This document shows positions 24,162 through 33,268 of a DNA stretch of 64,000 nucleotides, piece by piece. The DNA comes from Lachnospiraceae bacterium. GTDB lineage: Bacteria; Bacillota; Clostridia; Lachnospirales; Lachnospiraceae. Made by a program: the position numbers and the translations under genes. Position 1 is the first letter of the stretch. Every line of letters begins with the position of its first letter. The stretch lies in assembly GCA_024403455.1 (NCBI GenBank), contig JAKSRR010000011.1:1-64000 (forward strand). Reading direction: 5' to 3'. Below the pieces are notes generated by a model. The model was not told where the DNA came from and did not search any database. It saw only the letters and a list, made by a program, of their open reading frames with translations.

Positions 24162-25718
24162 CTACATCATTGGAGCTGCTAAATGGAGGAGCCACTGAAT
24201 GAACTTTCGGAAGGGAGAACGTTTCTTCCACTCCTCCAAAGTAATTTCATGGCTGACTTCCAGTGTTTTCAAAAAGTCTTCTTTCATTTCTTTCACAACA
24301 TGGCTATCACTAAAGAAGACACCATTTTCGTGATGCATATACATACTACGGAAATCTAAATTAATGGAACCGCAAATACTGCATTCATCGTCACAAACAA
24401 TATTTTTGGCATGGATAAATCCTGGTGTATATTCGTAGATCCTAACACCATTCTTCAGCAGTTTTCCATAGTTATATACATTAACTTGATAAACATACCA
24501 CTTATCATAAATGTGCGGCACAATAATCCGCACATCTACACCACTTCGATCCGCCTGAATCAAGTTTTCTCTCATTCTTGAATCCAGCACCAGATACGGA
24601 GTTGTAATAAACACATAGTCTCTAGCTTTGTTCATCATACGAAGATAGGCTCCCTCAACGGGATTATCCTCATTGTGATGCGGTCCACCAGAGAATGGCT
24701 GCACAATTCCTTCCGCTTTTATTTCTGTAGTACAGTGAAAATCTTCTAACTTTTCGGTAGTTTTGTGACAAGAGGACCACATCGTAATAAACTGCGCCGT
24801 CAATGACTCTACCGCCATTCCTTCTAGCCTCACCATGCTATCCTTCCAGTGACCAAAACGCTTCTCTTTATTGATATATTCATCTGCTAAATTAACGCCA
24901 CCAATATATCCAACATTTCCGTCTACTACTGTAATTTTCCTATGGTCACGAAAGTTAAAGGAAAGTGAGGGGATTCGCTGATGAATCGGCGCAAAGCAGC
25001 AAAGCTTAATTCCTTTTGCTCGCATCTCTTTACGCATTCCCGGAATATTCATAAAAAGACTTCCGAAGTCATCCACAATCATGCGGACATCCACACCTGC
25101 AGCCGCCTTCTCCGTTAAGATAGATAAAATCTCACGCCACCATTTTCCATCAAGGACAATGAAATATTCTAAGAAAATAAATTTTTCAGCGCTTCTAAGG
25201 TCCTCTAAAAATTTACCCTCTGCATCATCACCTACAGGGTAATAGTTCGCTTTTGTATTCTCATAAAGCGGGAATTCGTTGCTATACAGGTATCTCGGGA
25301 TTTGAACCTTATTCGGATGCTGCGATGCATAACGCTCAACATTTGGCGCAGAATCTCCCAGCTGCGATAGCATCTCCTTCTCTTCCCGTCGCATACGCTT
25401 ATTAAAAGAGGAGTTTTTACTCACATTTCCCCATATCATATAAAGCAGAAGTCCCGTAACCGGTACAAGAGCCATAATCAGAATCCACTGTTTCTGGTTA
25501 TACTCCTCATCTCCCACCATCGCAAAAACAAACACCAGACCAACCAATTCAAAAACCAGGTATATTTTGTCATGATATTCTTCCAGAAAATTAGCGGCCA
25601 TCCACATAAATACAATCTGGACCGCCAACGCCAAAAGCACCGTTACCATACGAATAATTGCTAGGTATACGGTCTTAATTTTCTTATTCTTTTTGATTTG
25701 GTCTTCCGTTTTTGCCAT
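24162..25718 (-). CDS. cls: Cardiolipin synthase
   Basis: A 518-residue phospholipase D superfamily enzyme that condenses two phosphatidylglycerols to cardiolipin in the membrane. Two N-terminal membrane helices (about 18-42 and 48-65) are followed by a third hydrophobic stretch (WILIMALVPVTGLLLYMIW). Two HKD motifs follow: HRKITVVDG (about 258) and HAKNIVCDD (about 435). The length matches bacterial Cls. The start lies two bases before the dehydrogenase stop, so the two are translationally linked. Confidence 0.95.
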   Translation of the reverse strand: MAKTEDQIKKNKKIKTVYLAIIRMVTVLLALAVQIVFMWMAANFLEEYHDKIYLVFELVGLVFVFAMVGDEEYNQKQWILIMALVPVTGLLLYMIWGNVSKNSSFNKRMRREEKEMLSQLGDSAPNVERYASQHPNKVQIPRYLYSNEFPLYENTKANYYPVGDDAEGKFLEDLRSAEKFIFLEYFIVLDGKWWREILSILTEKAAAGVDVRMIVDDFGSLFMNIPGMRKEMRAKGIKLCCFAPIHQRIPSLSFNFRDHRKITVVDGNVGYIGGVNLADEYINKEKRFGHWKDSMVRLEGMAVESLTAQFITMWSSCHKTTEKLEDFHCTTEIKAEGIVQPFSGGPHHNEDNPVEGAYLRMMNKARDYVFITTPYLVLDSRMRENLIQADRSGVDVRIIVPHIYDKWYVYQVNVYNYGKLLKNGVRIYEYTPGFIHAKNIVCDDECSICGSINLDFRSMYMHHENGVFFSDSHVVKEMKEDFLKTLEVSHEITLEEWKKRSPFRKFIQWLLHLAAPMM

Positions 25719-25719
25719 A

Positions 25720-26676
25720 CTATATAATTCTGTTTCTCTTTTCCCCTCGAAGGAATGCCTGTATATTTTCCACAGTCTCTGTTACGACTCTATTTCTCGC
25801 TTCCGTCGATGCCCATGCCATATGCGGCGTAATAATGAGTTTATCCTCATCCTTAATTTTTCCTAAAGGATTGTCCGGCGTAATGGGTTCACCTTCTAGT
25901 ACATCCAATCCTGCGGCTGCAATCTCATCATTACATAATGCCTCATATAAAGCTGCATTATCCACCACAGGCCCTCTTGCCACGTTAATGAGAATGGCTG
26001 TTTTTTTCATTTTTTTAAGTGCAGCCCCATCGATTAAATGCTTTGTTTTTTCTGTCAGCGGACAGTGCAGGGACAGAAAATCCGACTGTGCTAACAGTTC
26101 TTCAAAATCTACTTGATGGTATCCTTCTTCCAAGGATCGACCGCTCGCAGAATAACAGATTACTTTACATCCAAAACTTTCTGCTACTTTGGCAACGCCC
26201 TTTCCGATATTTCCCATACCAACAATGCCCCAAGTCTTTCCTTCTAGTTCTGTAAATGTCTTCTCAAAATAGGAAAAACCATTCAGGTTACCATAGGTAC
26301 CATCCTTTACAAAACGATCATAAAAAGGCAAATGCTCTAGCAAATAAAAGGCTAGTGCAAAAGTGTGCTGCACAACAGCAGGGGTCGAATAGCCTGCCAC
26401 GTTACACACTGCAATTCCTTTGTCCTTACAGTATTCTAAATCAATGTTGTCATAGCCTGTTGCGAATTCACAAATCAGTTTTACATTCTCACAACCTGCC
26501 ATGGTAGTTGCATTCAGTTTGCATTTATTGGCAATAACAATCTCCGCATCCCCAATATGGGCAGCTGCTTCTTCCGGTTTTGTATTGCCATACACTGTCA
26601 CATCCCCAAAAACATCAATTGGTGTAACTGGCACATCTAGTCCTATAGTATTTCTTTCAAGAATCACTACTTTCAT
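25720..26676 (-). CDS. D-2-hydroxyacid dehydrogenase
   Basis: A 318-residue NAD-dependent D-2-hydroxyacid dehydrogenase. The Rossmann motif is GIVGMGNIGKGVAKVAE (near 154). The catalytic triad of the family is visible: Arg in VARGPVVD (near 231), Glu in LEGEP (near 260) and His in TPHMAW (near 284). It interconverts a 2-oxoacid and the D-2-hydroxyacid, such as D-lactate, glycerate or hydroxyisocaproate. Substrate choice is not clear. It precedes cls with a one-base gap. Confidence 0.92.
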   Translation of the reverse strand: MKVVILERNTIGLDVPVTPIDVFGDVTVYGNTKPEEAAAHIGDAEIVIANKCKLNATTMAGCENVKLICEFATGYDNIDLEYCKDKGIAVCNVAGYSTPAVVQHTFALAFYLLEHLPFYDRFVKDGTYGNLNGFSYFEKTFTELEGKTWGIVGMGNIGKGVAKVAESFGCKVICYSASGRSLEEGYHQVDFEELLAQSDFLSLHCPLTEKTKHLIDGAALKKMKKTAILINVARGPVVDNAALYEALCNDEIAAAGLDVLEGEPITPDNPLGKIKDEDKLIITPHMAWASTEARNRVVTETVENIQAFLRGEKRNRII

Positions 26677-26767
26677 GACTTATCTCTCACTAACATTTAT
26701 ATTTATAATTACAATCATGGCTTCATACTTACGCGCACTTAACGCATGCTTTCCTATCTAGCAGCAT

Positions 26768-27697
26768 CTATCCATACATAAGCAGCACCATCACAGGCAT
26801 CGTAAGAATACTTAGCATCGTTCCGAGGAGAACGGTGTTGGCTGCCTTTTTCTGTCCCTGCCCAATCAGCTCTGCATAATTTAATACCATGCTGGCGACA
26901 GGCGCTGCTGTCAGAATAAAGACAGTCTTCCTAAAGTCCACCGATACCGGCAATAGTTTAAGGACAAAGAATGCTAATGTGGGCATGCACAGCTGCTTAA
27001 TAGCAATGGTAAAGTAAACCATTTTATCCGTAAAAAGGCTGGCAAATTTCATCGTGCCCAAGCGCATTCCCATAATAATCATACATAGTGGCGCAGACAT
27101 CTTCCCTAACAGAGTTACCATCGTATCTAGCTGACTTGGCATCTTTACTCCGCTAATAAATAGTGGCAAAGCAACAACTAGCGATAGTGTGCTAGGATTT
27201 AGTAAAGCATTGCGAATCCGCATATAACTTTTATCATTGGAGATAATGTAAGAGGTTAAGGTCCACCCTATAAAATTCATCCCCAGACAGTATATGGTAG
27301 AAAGTAGCACCGCCTCTGGATACTCCGGCATCACCACTTCTAATAACGGGACTGCCATAAATCCAGCATTTCCCATACCCGTCGCGATATTATAAATACG
27401 ATAATTTATATCCTCTTTCTTTTTACGATATATAAAGCGAAATAGTAGCAAAAGTCCTGCCTGTATACACATAGAGAACACAAGCACAATCACTGCATCC
27501 TTCACCAGCGCCACACTAAATTCCATATCTGTAATGGTATATATAGTGAGACAGGGCGCTGACACATACATCAACAGTTTAGCAAAGGCACCAATACCAT
27601 CCTCTTTAATCAGCTTTGTTTTTAGCAACGCAAGACCTATGGATGCATAGCCAAGCATCATTGCTACGGCACCCAGGGTACTAAGAAAGCCATCCAT
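26768..27697 (-). CDS. AEC family transporter
   Basis: A 309-residue integral membrane protein with about ten hydrophobic helices, of the auxin efflux carrier/AEC family. It begins MDGFLSTLGAVAMMLGYASIGLALLKTKLIKEDG and has ISAPCLTIYT and NAGFMAVPLLE in the first half, GMRLGT and LTAAPVASMVLNYAELIGQ in the second. Family members export or exchange small organic anions such as malate. Substrate not known. Its 5' end lies 78 bases from the murG terminator and it may be read alone. Confidence 0.85.
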   Translation of the reverse strand: MDGFLSTLGAVAMMLGYASIGLALLKTKLIKEDGIGAFAKLLMYVSAPCLTIYTITDMEFSVALVKDAVIVLVFSMCIQAGLLLLFRFIYRKKKEDINYRIYNIATGMGNAGFMAVPLLEVVMPEYPEAVLLSTIYCLGMNFIGWTLTSYIISNDKSYMRIRNALLNPSTLSLVVALPLFISGVKMPSQLDTMVTLLGKMSAPLCMIIMGMRLGTMKFASLFTDKMVYFTIAIKQLCMPTLAFFVLKLLPVSVDFRKTVFILTAAPVASMVLNYAELIGQGQKKAANTVLLGTMLSILTMPVMVLLMYG

Positions 27698-27775
27698 GAC
27701 ATATCCTCTTTTTCAATTACATCAATATTATTTTACTCCAATTCTGCAAGAATCCAAAACTAGTACTCCTAGCAA

Positions 27776-27804
27776 AGAAAGACCCCGACTTACTTGCCGG
27801 GGTT
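27776..27804 (-). terminator. Terminator of the murG operon
   Basis: AACCCCG pairs with CGGGGT across a ten-base loop and is followed by CTTTCTTTG on the minus strand. It lies shortly after the murG stop. Confidence 0.7.
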
Positions 27805-27822
27805 ACTTCATTGTACTGATTT

Positions 27823-28899
27823 CTATTTTGTTTTCTCACGAACCGCATCTTCTATAAGACCAATCACTGCATCGATAGCACTTTTCTCCTGTGCTTTCCG
27901 CATGCTCTTCGTATAGGAATCGCGATTGAAGTACAGCTCATGAAGTTTATCCATGAGTGTACTGCTATCCATATCTTCCTCGTGTAGAACCATAGAGAAA
28001 TTCTGCGCCGCAAAGGAAGCAGCATTTAAAAGTTGGTCTCCTCTGGATACGGATGCCGGTAGCGGGACCAGAAGATTGGGAATGCATAATGCCTTTAGTT
28101 CACAAATGGCGTTGGCACCAGCACGACTTAATACTACATCAGAAGCAGCAAATAAATCTTTCAACTCTGCCTTTACATATTCGAACTGTCTGTAGCCAGG
28201 CTTACCAATCAGGAGATTATCCATCTTCTCCTTGCCACAGATATGAATTACATTAAAATCTGCCAGTAACTGGGGAAGTGCTGCACGTACTACTTCATTG
28301 ATTGCACCAGCACCTTGGCTTCCTCCAATCACAAGTACCACTGGCTTATTATCTACAAAGTCACAAATCTTGCGGCCATTCTCGCGATTCCCCTTTAGTA
28401 ATTCTTCTCGAATCGGGGATCCCGTCAGGAAGCTCTTTCCCTCTGGAAGATACTTTGCCGTTTCTGGAAAGTTGTAGCAAATCTTATCTGCCACAGGAAT
28501 ACATAGTTTATTTGCCAGTCCCGGAGTTAAGTCAGACTCATGAATTACACAAGGGATTTTTAATTTATGCGCAGAGCGAACTACCGGCACTGCCACATAA
28601 CCACCCTTTGAGAATACCACGTCCGGCTGCAGGTTCTTCAAAATCTTTTTCGCCTCTGACAAACCTTTTAATACGCGAAATGGATCCGAAAGATTCTTCG
28701 GGTCTAAATATCGTCTGAACTTTCCTGTGGAAATCCCATAATAGGGAATCCCCATTTCAGACACCAGTTTTTTCTCTATTCCTTCATAGGAACCAATATA
28801 ATGAACTTCATATCCAAGTTCTTTTAATTTGGGAAGCAGTGCCAAATTGGGAGTTACATGTCCCGCAGTACCACCACCTGTCAGCACAATTTTTTTCAT
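27823..28899 (-). CDS. murG: Undecaprenyldiphospho-muramoylpentapeptide beta-N-acetylglucosaminyltransferase
   Basis: About 358 residues. MurG adds GlcNAc from UDP-GlcNAc to lipid I, giving lipid II, at the inner face of the membrane. Visible motifs: the glycine-rich GGGTAGHVTPN at the N-terminus, SKGGYVAVPVV, HESDLTPGLANK, the second-domain loop LVIGGSQGAGAINE, and SRAGANAICEL for UDP-GlcNAc. The ATG at 28899 has a GAAGGA site six bases upstream; an ATG two codons earlier sits too close to it. A terminator follows. Its neighbours are small housekeeping genes rather than the usual mur-fts cluster. Confidence 0.97.
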   Translation of the reverse strand: MKKIVLTGGGTAGHVTPNLALLPKLKELGYEVHYIGSYEGIEKKLVSEMGIPYYGISTGKFRRYLDPKNLSDPFRVLKGLSEAKKILKNLQPDVVFSKGGYVAVPVVRSAHKLKIPCVIHESDLTPGLANKLCIPVADKICYNFPETAKYLPEGKSFLTGSPIREELLKGNRENGRKICDFVDNKPVVLVIGGSQGAGAINEVVRAALPQLLADFNVIHICGKEKMDNLLIGKPGYRQFEYVKAELKDLFAASDVVLSRAGANAICELKALCIPNLLVPLPASVSRGDQLLNAASFAAQNFSMVLHEEDMDSSTLMDKLHELYFNRDSYTKSMRKAQEKSAIDAVIGLIEDAVREKTK

Positions 28900-28932
28900 G
28901 GTCATTCCTTCATAGAATTAATAATGTGTCTG

Positions 28933-29175
28933 TTAGGCCTCCATTGCCTGTAGAAGCGCCTTCGCTAGCTGGTCTGGGCAAGATGTTCCTCTGCCATTAC
29001 AGTCAATACCCTGCATCCTTGCTACAGCATCTTCCACCTTCATACCCTGCACAAGTGCTGCAACACCTTTGGTATTACCATTGCAACCACCAGTAAACTT
29101 CACGCTCTTTACGATGTCTCCATCTAGTTCAACATCAATTGCCTGACTACATACACCTCTTGGAATATATCTCAT
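28933..29175 (-). CDS. TSCPD domain protein
   Basis: An 80-residue protein of the TIGR03905 type. It carries four cysteines in the typical order: RGVCSQ (C8), TGGCNGN (C31), GIDCNGRGTSC (C59 and C66). The TSCPD end is GTSCPDQLAKAL. Such domains also occur at the end of ribonucleotide reductases and are suspected metal or nucleotide binders; no function is proven. An AAGGAG site precedes the ATG. It stands between the HIT gene and murG. Confidence 0.85.
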   Translation of the reverse strand: MRYIPRGVCSQAIDVELDGDIVKSVKFTGGCNGNTKGVAALVQGMKVEDAVARMQGIDCNGRGTSCPDQLAKALLQAMEA

Positions 29176-29198
29176 AGTAATTTATTCTCCTTAATCAT

Positions 29199-29606
29199 TT
29201 ACGCTTCGCAAACAGCTTTTCTAACACTTTCCATTTCCTCCGGTGTTGTCGTTCCGGGGTTCCAAAGAATATGCTGTCCATCTCCTTCATATCTGGGAAT
29301 CAGATGCAAATGAAAATGGGATACAGTCTGTCCTGCTGCCGCGCCATTGTTCTGTACCAAATTAAATCCGTCGGCATGCAAAGCTTCTTTCATTCGAGTC
29401 GCCATCTTCTTTGCAAGTGCCATAGCACCACAGGCTGTTTCTTCTGGTAATTCAAAAAGATCTGCCGCATGCGACTTTGGAAGAATTAATGCATGACCTT
29501 TTGTTGCTGGACCCAAGTCTAAAATCACACGAAATTTTTCATCCTCATAAAGTGTGGTGGATGGAATCTCACCATTTGCTATCTTGCAAAAAATACAGTC
29601 ACTCAT
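29199..29606 (-). CDS. HIT family nucleotide-binding protein
   Basis: A 135-residue histidine triad protein. It starts SDCIFCKIANGEIPSTTLYED with the usual Cys pair, has KGHALILPKSHAADLFEL, and ends with the catalytic HFHLHLIPRYEGD (HxHxHxx). Such enzymes hydrolyse AMP-linked phosphoramidates or dinucleoside polyphosphates. Length and motif order are those of bacterial HinT-like proteins. It lies 15 bases after the flavodoxin-SCP2 gene and is likely in the same transcript. Confidence 0.93.
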   Translation of the reverse strand: MSDCIFCKIANGEIPSTTLYEDEKFRVILDLGPATKGHALILPKSHAADLFELPEETACGAMALAKKMATRMKEALHADGFNLVQNNGAAAGQTVSHFHLHLIPRYEGDGQHILWNPGTTTPEEMESVRKAVCEA

Positions 29607-29621
29607 ACTATATCCTCTCTT

Positions 29622-30626
29622 CTATTCATGATCTTCCATAAACGGAAATACAATGTCTAGCTGTCTTAATCTGCCGAAATCGCCTTTATTCACAATCTTG
29701 CCTGCCATAAAGGATCCTTGGAAGGTAGCACGTCCTCCAATAATCTCATCTAGCACCTCTGCATCCATGGTCAGTACCACATCTGGATTGTCTGCTTCGC
29801 CAACCCCAGTAATTAGGCTACTGTTATCAATCTGGATAAGCAGATTCTCTTTCCTTCCCTTCAGCACAAACTTATATTTGGTATGCACCTCCGGCTTTGC
29901 TTTAAAATGTTTTTCAAAGGCCTCGGTATAAACTTCCAGTCCCAACTCCTTCTGTCCCTTTAACGCACTCATGAACTGACCGGTCAATTCCTTCACATCC
30001 ACCTTCTGCTGTTCCACAAACTTTTCGTTGGTAATAAGCTCCGTGTACTGTTCGGTCTCTTTCTGCGTCAGAATAGAGGGCTTTGTTTTATTAACCTTTT
30101 CATCGGTGTGTTTATTAGAAACAGGAAGTCCCTGTCGTCTCTGGGAAATGCAACGATACAAATCCTCCGCTGCCTTTTCAACATATTTTCCGTAAGTTTG
30201 ATTCTTCTCTAAAAGACTGCTGTCTGGAAAATAACCGCAAATACCTTCTGCACTGCTACCACCTAAAGTTTCCCAGGCAATCTTTAAATCTAGTAGTGCT
30301 TCTCGCTCTCCATAAGTTGTAGACATAACCACGGGAGCCATATATAACTGTTTCATTTTTTCCTTATCGCCGTAAAGCCAGCAGGCATCTAGGAAACTCA
30401 TAAGATACCCACCAATGCCATACCACTCTACAGTGGTAGCAAGGATAATGCCATCCGCATCCTTTAGGGTAGACGGAAGGGTTGTAATATTATTCTTGAT
30501 ATCAAATAGATCATAGCGAGTATGCTCTACCTGTAAATCATCCAAGACCATCTCCATTTTCTTTACAGCCAGCAAGGAGGGATCTCCAATGATTCCTCTT
30601 CCGCCATAATAAATGTTGATTTTCAT
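29622..30626 (-). CDS. Flavodoxin-like fold protein fused to an SCP2-like domain
   Basis: 334 residues. The N-terminal part (about 1-160) is an NAD(P)H-dependent FMN reductase or flavodoxin-like fold: MKINIYYGGRGIIGDPS, TTVEWYGIGGYLMSFLDACW and VVMSTTYGEREALLD. A charged linker is followed by a C-terminal domain (about 215-334) like sterol carrier protein 2, with LKGRKENLLIQIDN and NPDVVLTMDAEVLDEIIGG. SCP2 domains hold lipids or other hydrophobic ligands. The fusion suggests redox chemistry on a hydrophobic or membrane substrate; that is inference. The ATG overlaps the rhomboid stop by four bases, so the two are translationally coupled. Confidence 0.8.
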   Translation of the reverse strand: MKINIYYGGRGIIGDPSLLAVKKMEMVLDDLQVEHTRYDLFDIKNNITTLPSTLKDADGIILATTVEWYGIGGYLMSFLDACWLYGDKEKMKQLYMAPVVMSTTYGEREALLDLKIAWETLGGSSAEGICGYFPDSSLLEKNQTYGKYVEKAAEDLYRCISQRRQGLPVSNKHTDEKVNKTKPSILTQKETEQYTELITNEKFVEQQKVDVKELTGQFMSALKGQKELGLEVYTEAFEKHFKAKPEVHTKYKFVLKGRKENLLIQIDNSSLITGVGEADNPDVVLTMDAEVLDEIIGGRATFQGSFMAGKIVNKGDFGRLRQLDIVFPFMEDHE

Positions 30627-31684
30627 CCCTGTTCCCCCTTCTCTGCAGTGGAAGTCTCCTTCTTATTAAACATCCATCCCACCAGTGCAAAAACAGCTGC
30701 TGCAAAGACACCACCTAGGAACCCTCCCAAATGTGCCATAAAATCTGTATTCGTGGACTCTGTTGTACTGAGCAACATACAAATCAGCGCCATACCAATC
30801 CGGAACCACAAATCCTTTCCAAACGTTCCACGGTTGGTCACCATATAGAAAAGAAGCATTCCAAAGATTCCGTAGATGGCTCCGGACGCTCCTAAGGTCA
30901 TATATACATTCCCTGTCTTCACGGAATAAATCATGGAAAAGAGTCCACCGACTAGTCCCGAAACTACATAGCCGATACATAACCTCGCATTCCCAAAAAA
31001 CTGTCCCGCATAACCTCCTACCATAAACAAAACAAACATATTGTAGAAAATATGCAGAAAACTTCCATGCATAAACAGGTTTGTAATCAGTCTGTATACC
31101 TCACCCTTTACAAAAAGGCTCTCTGCATCCAACGCCATCATCTTCAGAGAAATGGCTCCCTGCATGGTCATCAGAAACATTACAATATTAATTGCTGCAA
31201 TCACCCATACAGGGATGCTGCGTTTCGGTCTTGGTGTCATAGCCGGCGGAAGTGCGCCCAAATGGATTCCTTTTTCTCCAATCCAATTTTCTAACGGTGC
31301 ACGCAAGCCTTGAAAATCCTGCATATGATTCTCATAAAGATAGATTTTCTCATCTAATGAATCTAAATACCAGTAGTTAGCATTTTGCTGGCAAATAGCA
31401 AGACCTTTTTCATTACGTTCTGCAATGATTAATGATAAATTTCTAGGAATCTGCCTCGTAATCATCTGAACACGTTCCGTCATCCCACGCACTACGCTAT
31501 CAATATATGTCCCCTCGAGTTCTGGGTGGCCTACCATATCTACGACAGTCACCATATCAATCCCAAAATTCGTCTGGCGCAAAAAAACAACGACATCACC
31601 ATTGCCACTACGGGCAGTCAGGCGATATCCTTGCATCATTAAAAATGTATCTATAGAATTGTTCTGTGTATTTTGTGTATTCAT
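30623..31684 (-). CDS. Rhomboid family intramembrane serine protease
   Basis: A 353-residue protein. An N-terminal cytoplasmic domain (about 1-150) is followed by the rhomboid core of six or seven helices. The HGSFLHIFYNMF start, the serine motif GASGAIYGIFG (about 268) and the catalytic histidine in MAHLGGFLGG (about 316) are all present, so it should be active. It cuts transmembrane helices of substrate proteins within the membrane. The next gene overlaps by four bases. An AAGGTAGCG site lies before the ATG. Confidence 0.92.
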   Translation of the reverse strand: MNTQNTQNNSIDTFLMMQGYRLTARSGNGDVVVFLRQTNFGIDMVTVVDMVGHPELEGTYIDSVVRGMTERVQMITRQIPRNLSLIIAERNEKGLAICQQNANYWYLDSLDEKIYLYENHMQDFQGLRAPLENWIGEKGIHLGALPPAMTPRPKRSIPVWVIAAINIVMFLMTMQGAISLKMMALDAESLFVKGEVYRLITNLFMHGSFLHIFYNMFVLFMVGGYAGQFFGNARLCIGYVVSGLVGGLFSMIYSVKTGNVYMTLGASGAIYGIFGMLLFYMVTNRGTFGKDLWFRIGMALICMLLSTTESTNTDFMAHLGGFLGGVFAAAVFALVGWMFNKKETSTAEKGEQG

Positions 31685-31706
31685 TACGCTACCTTATATT
31701 GTAACT

Positions 31707-33266
31707 TTATTCCGTTGTTTCGTCTATAACGGGGAAGGTTTCTTCCACCTGACCTTCTGGAATATTTTCACTATTTTCACCAGCCTCGCCACTTCCTTCT
31801 TCTGTCGTTTGTGGCTCCCAGTTAATACTCATCGTTGCTGGGTGACGATTATAATTATCACTATGTAAGCTCTCATCCATCCAGGCAAGACGCTTTTGCA
31901 AAAAAGTTGTGATTCCTTCCGGGTTCGTATCTAGTTCTACTCCATAGCAATGACTCTGGTATGTTCCAGATGCTGCTACCTGATTCATATGAACAAAGAC
32001 ACTTTCCTCTATAATTTTACTTAACGCATCCTTCTTTTCATCAAACCGGCACTTTACCTTCTCCATAAATGCGTCATTCTTCACCAAATCATCTGGCCAG
32101 TGATGTTGACACATGGCATAGATAGCTTCTCCTGTGCACCAGCTTTGATACGTCGGTTCATCAAACTTAAAGTTACCAAAAGCATGATCAAAGTCCCACA
32201 CAGGCCCAATCATAAGCTTTCCTCCTGGTCGTTTATACAGGTAGGTACTGCGATTAAAAGAGGAGTCTGTATTAAAGGTCAGCTCCATAACTATAAACCA
32301 GTCCACAAAACTATCCATATCAATATATGCTTCTATATTCTCCCCGCTGACAATGGCCGCATCCGTAAGACGCATATACTCTATCGCAGCATCAATTGCC
32401 TGCTGGTTCCCAGCTACCGGTTCCGGATAGGTAATAAAGGTACTGGGAAGATGGCCAACCTTGAAGTATTCCAAACCATATACGTGTTCATTGTAAAAGT
32501 CAAAACTGGTCTCCATCAGAAACGCAGTATCTTCCGGCTCTAGTACATATGCTTCACCCCGGCAGAGTTGTCCGTACGTTAGCATTCTGTTCTCATCGAA
32601 CGGATACTCCTCTTCTATAGAAAAAAGTTCCACCTTATCTTCTGCTACTTCTACCTTTTCTGCAAGTTGATAAATGCCAATATATTTCCCATTAAGCACG
32701 ACATCCACAGCATAGGTCTCTGCTGTAAAGGAAAGCGCATCCATTTCCCTAGCAATATCCGTAGCAACAGCATCTCTTACAATCGCAGGATCGCCATAAT
32801 TAGAACGCAAAACCCATTTTCGGGAAGGCTTCATCCCCAGAAAAGATACTTTCTCATCAAATTTCAGCAAATAACTTTTTTGCGGATAGGTGGTCCAACT
32901 GGCATTCCCTCGTCCTCGGAAAGCGCAACTATAGACTGCCTGATTCCCTATCTGCAGACTTCCATCTACATAGTTTTTATTAGATGCAATCGGGGCACCA
33001 TTTTCTGTTGTTAAATATAACACTGGTAGCTGTGTCGGCGCAAAATATGCCGTGAGAAGTTCCGGCGTGGTTAATGTTCCCCCCTCTACAGGCTCTTCCG
33101 TCAACGTATACTGTCTGGTAACTCTTGCTTCGGGCTCGACCTTCACCCCTTCGTCTTCCATGGCATCATCTGCTGCTGCAGAAATCATAGCCTTTCCAAA
33201 AACAGTCACTATAAAAATGAAACAACCGGCCAACAGCGCTGCTAGCCGGAACTTTCCCTTTTGCAT
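31707..33266 (-). CDS. CotH kinase family protein (paralogue 1)
   Basis: About 519 residues. A hydrophobic N-terminal segment (about 8-28) has no lipobox, so it is exported and perhaps membrane-anchored. The CotH kinase domain covers most of the rest: FRGRGNASWTTYPQKSYLLKFDEK, VLRSNYGDPAIVRDAVATDIARE, VEVAEDKVELFS, SFVDWFIVMELTFNTDSSFNRSTY and PVWDFDHAFGN with the DFD metal site. CotH proteins phosphorylate serines of coat or surface proteins and calmodulin-like partners. The ATG at 33266 follows GTGGAGATAG; that GTG is not the start. It is paralogous to the gene at 34221-35882. Confidence 0.88.
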   Translation of the reverse strand: MQKGKFRLAALLAGCFIFIVTVFGKAMISAAADDAMEDEGVKVEPEARVTRQYTLTEEPVEGGTLTTPELLTAYFAPTQLPVLYLTTENGAPIASNKNYVDGSLQIGNQAVYSCAFRGRGNASWTTYPQKSYLLKFDEKVSFLGMKPSRKWVLRSNYGDPAIVRDAVATDIAREMDALSFTAETYAVDVVLNGKYIGIYQLAEKVEVAEDKVELFSIEEEYPFDENRMLTYGQLCRGEAYVLEPEDTAFLMETSFDFYNEHVYGLEYFKVGHLPSTFITYPEPVAGNQQAIDAAIEYMRLTDAAIVSGENIEAYIDMDSFVDWFIVMELTFNTDSSFNRSTYLYKRPGGKLMIGPVWDFDHAFGNFKFDEPTYQSWCTGEAIYAMCQHHWPDDLVKNDAFMEKVKCRFDEKKDALSKIIEESVFVHMNQVAASGTYQSHCYGVELDTNPEGITTFLQKRLAWMDESLHSDNYNRHPATMSINWEPQTTEEGSGEAGENSENIPEGQVEETFPVIDETTE

Positions 33267-33268
33267 TT

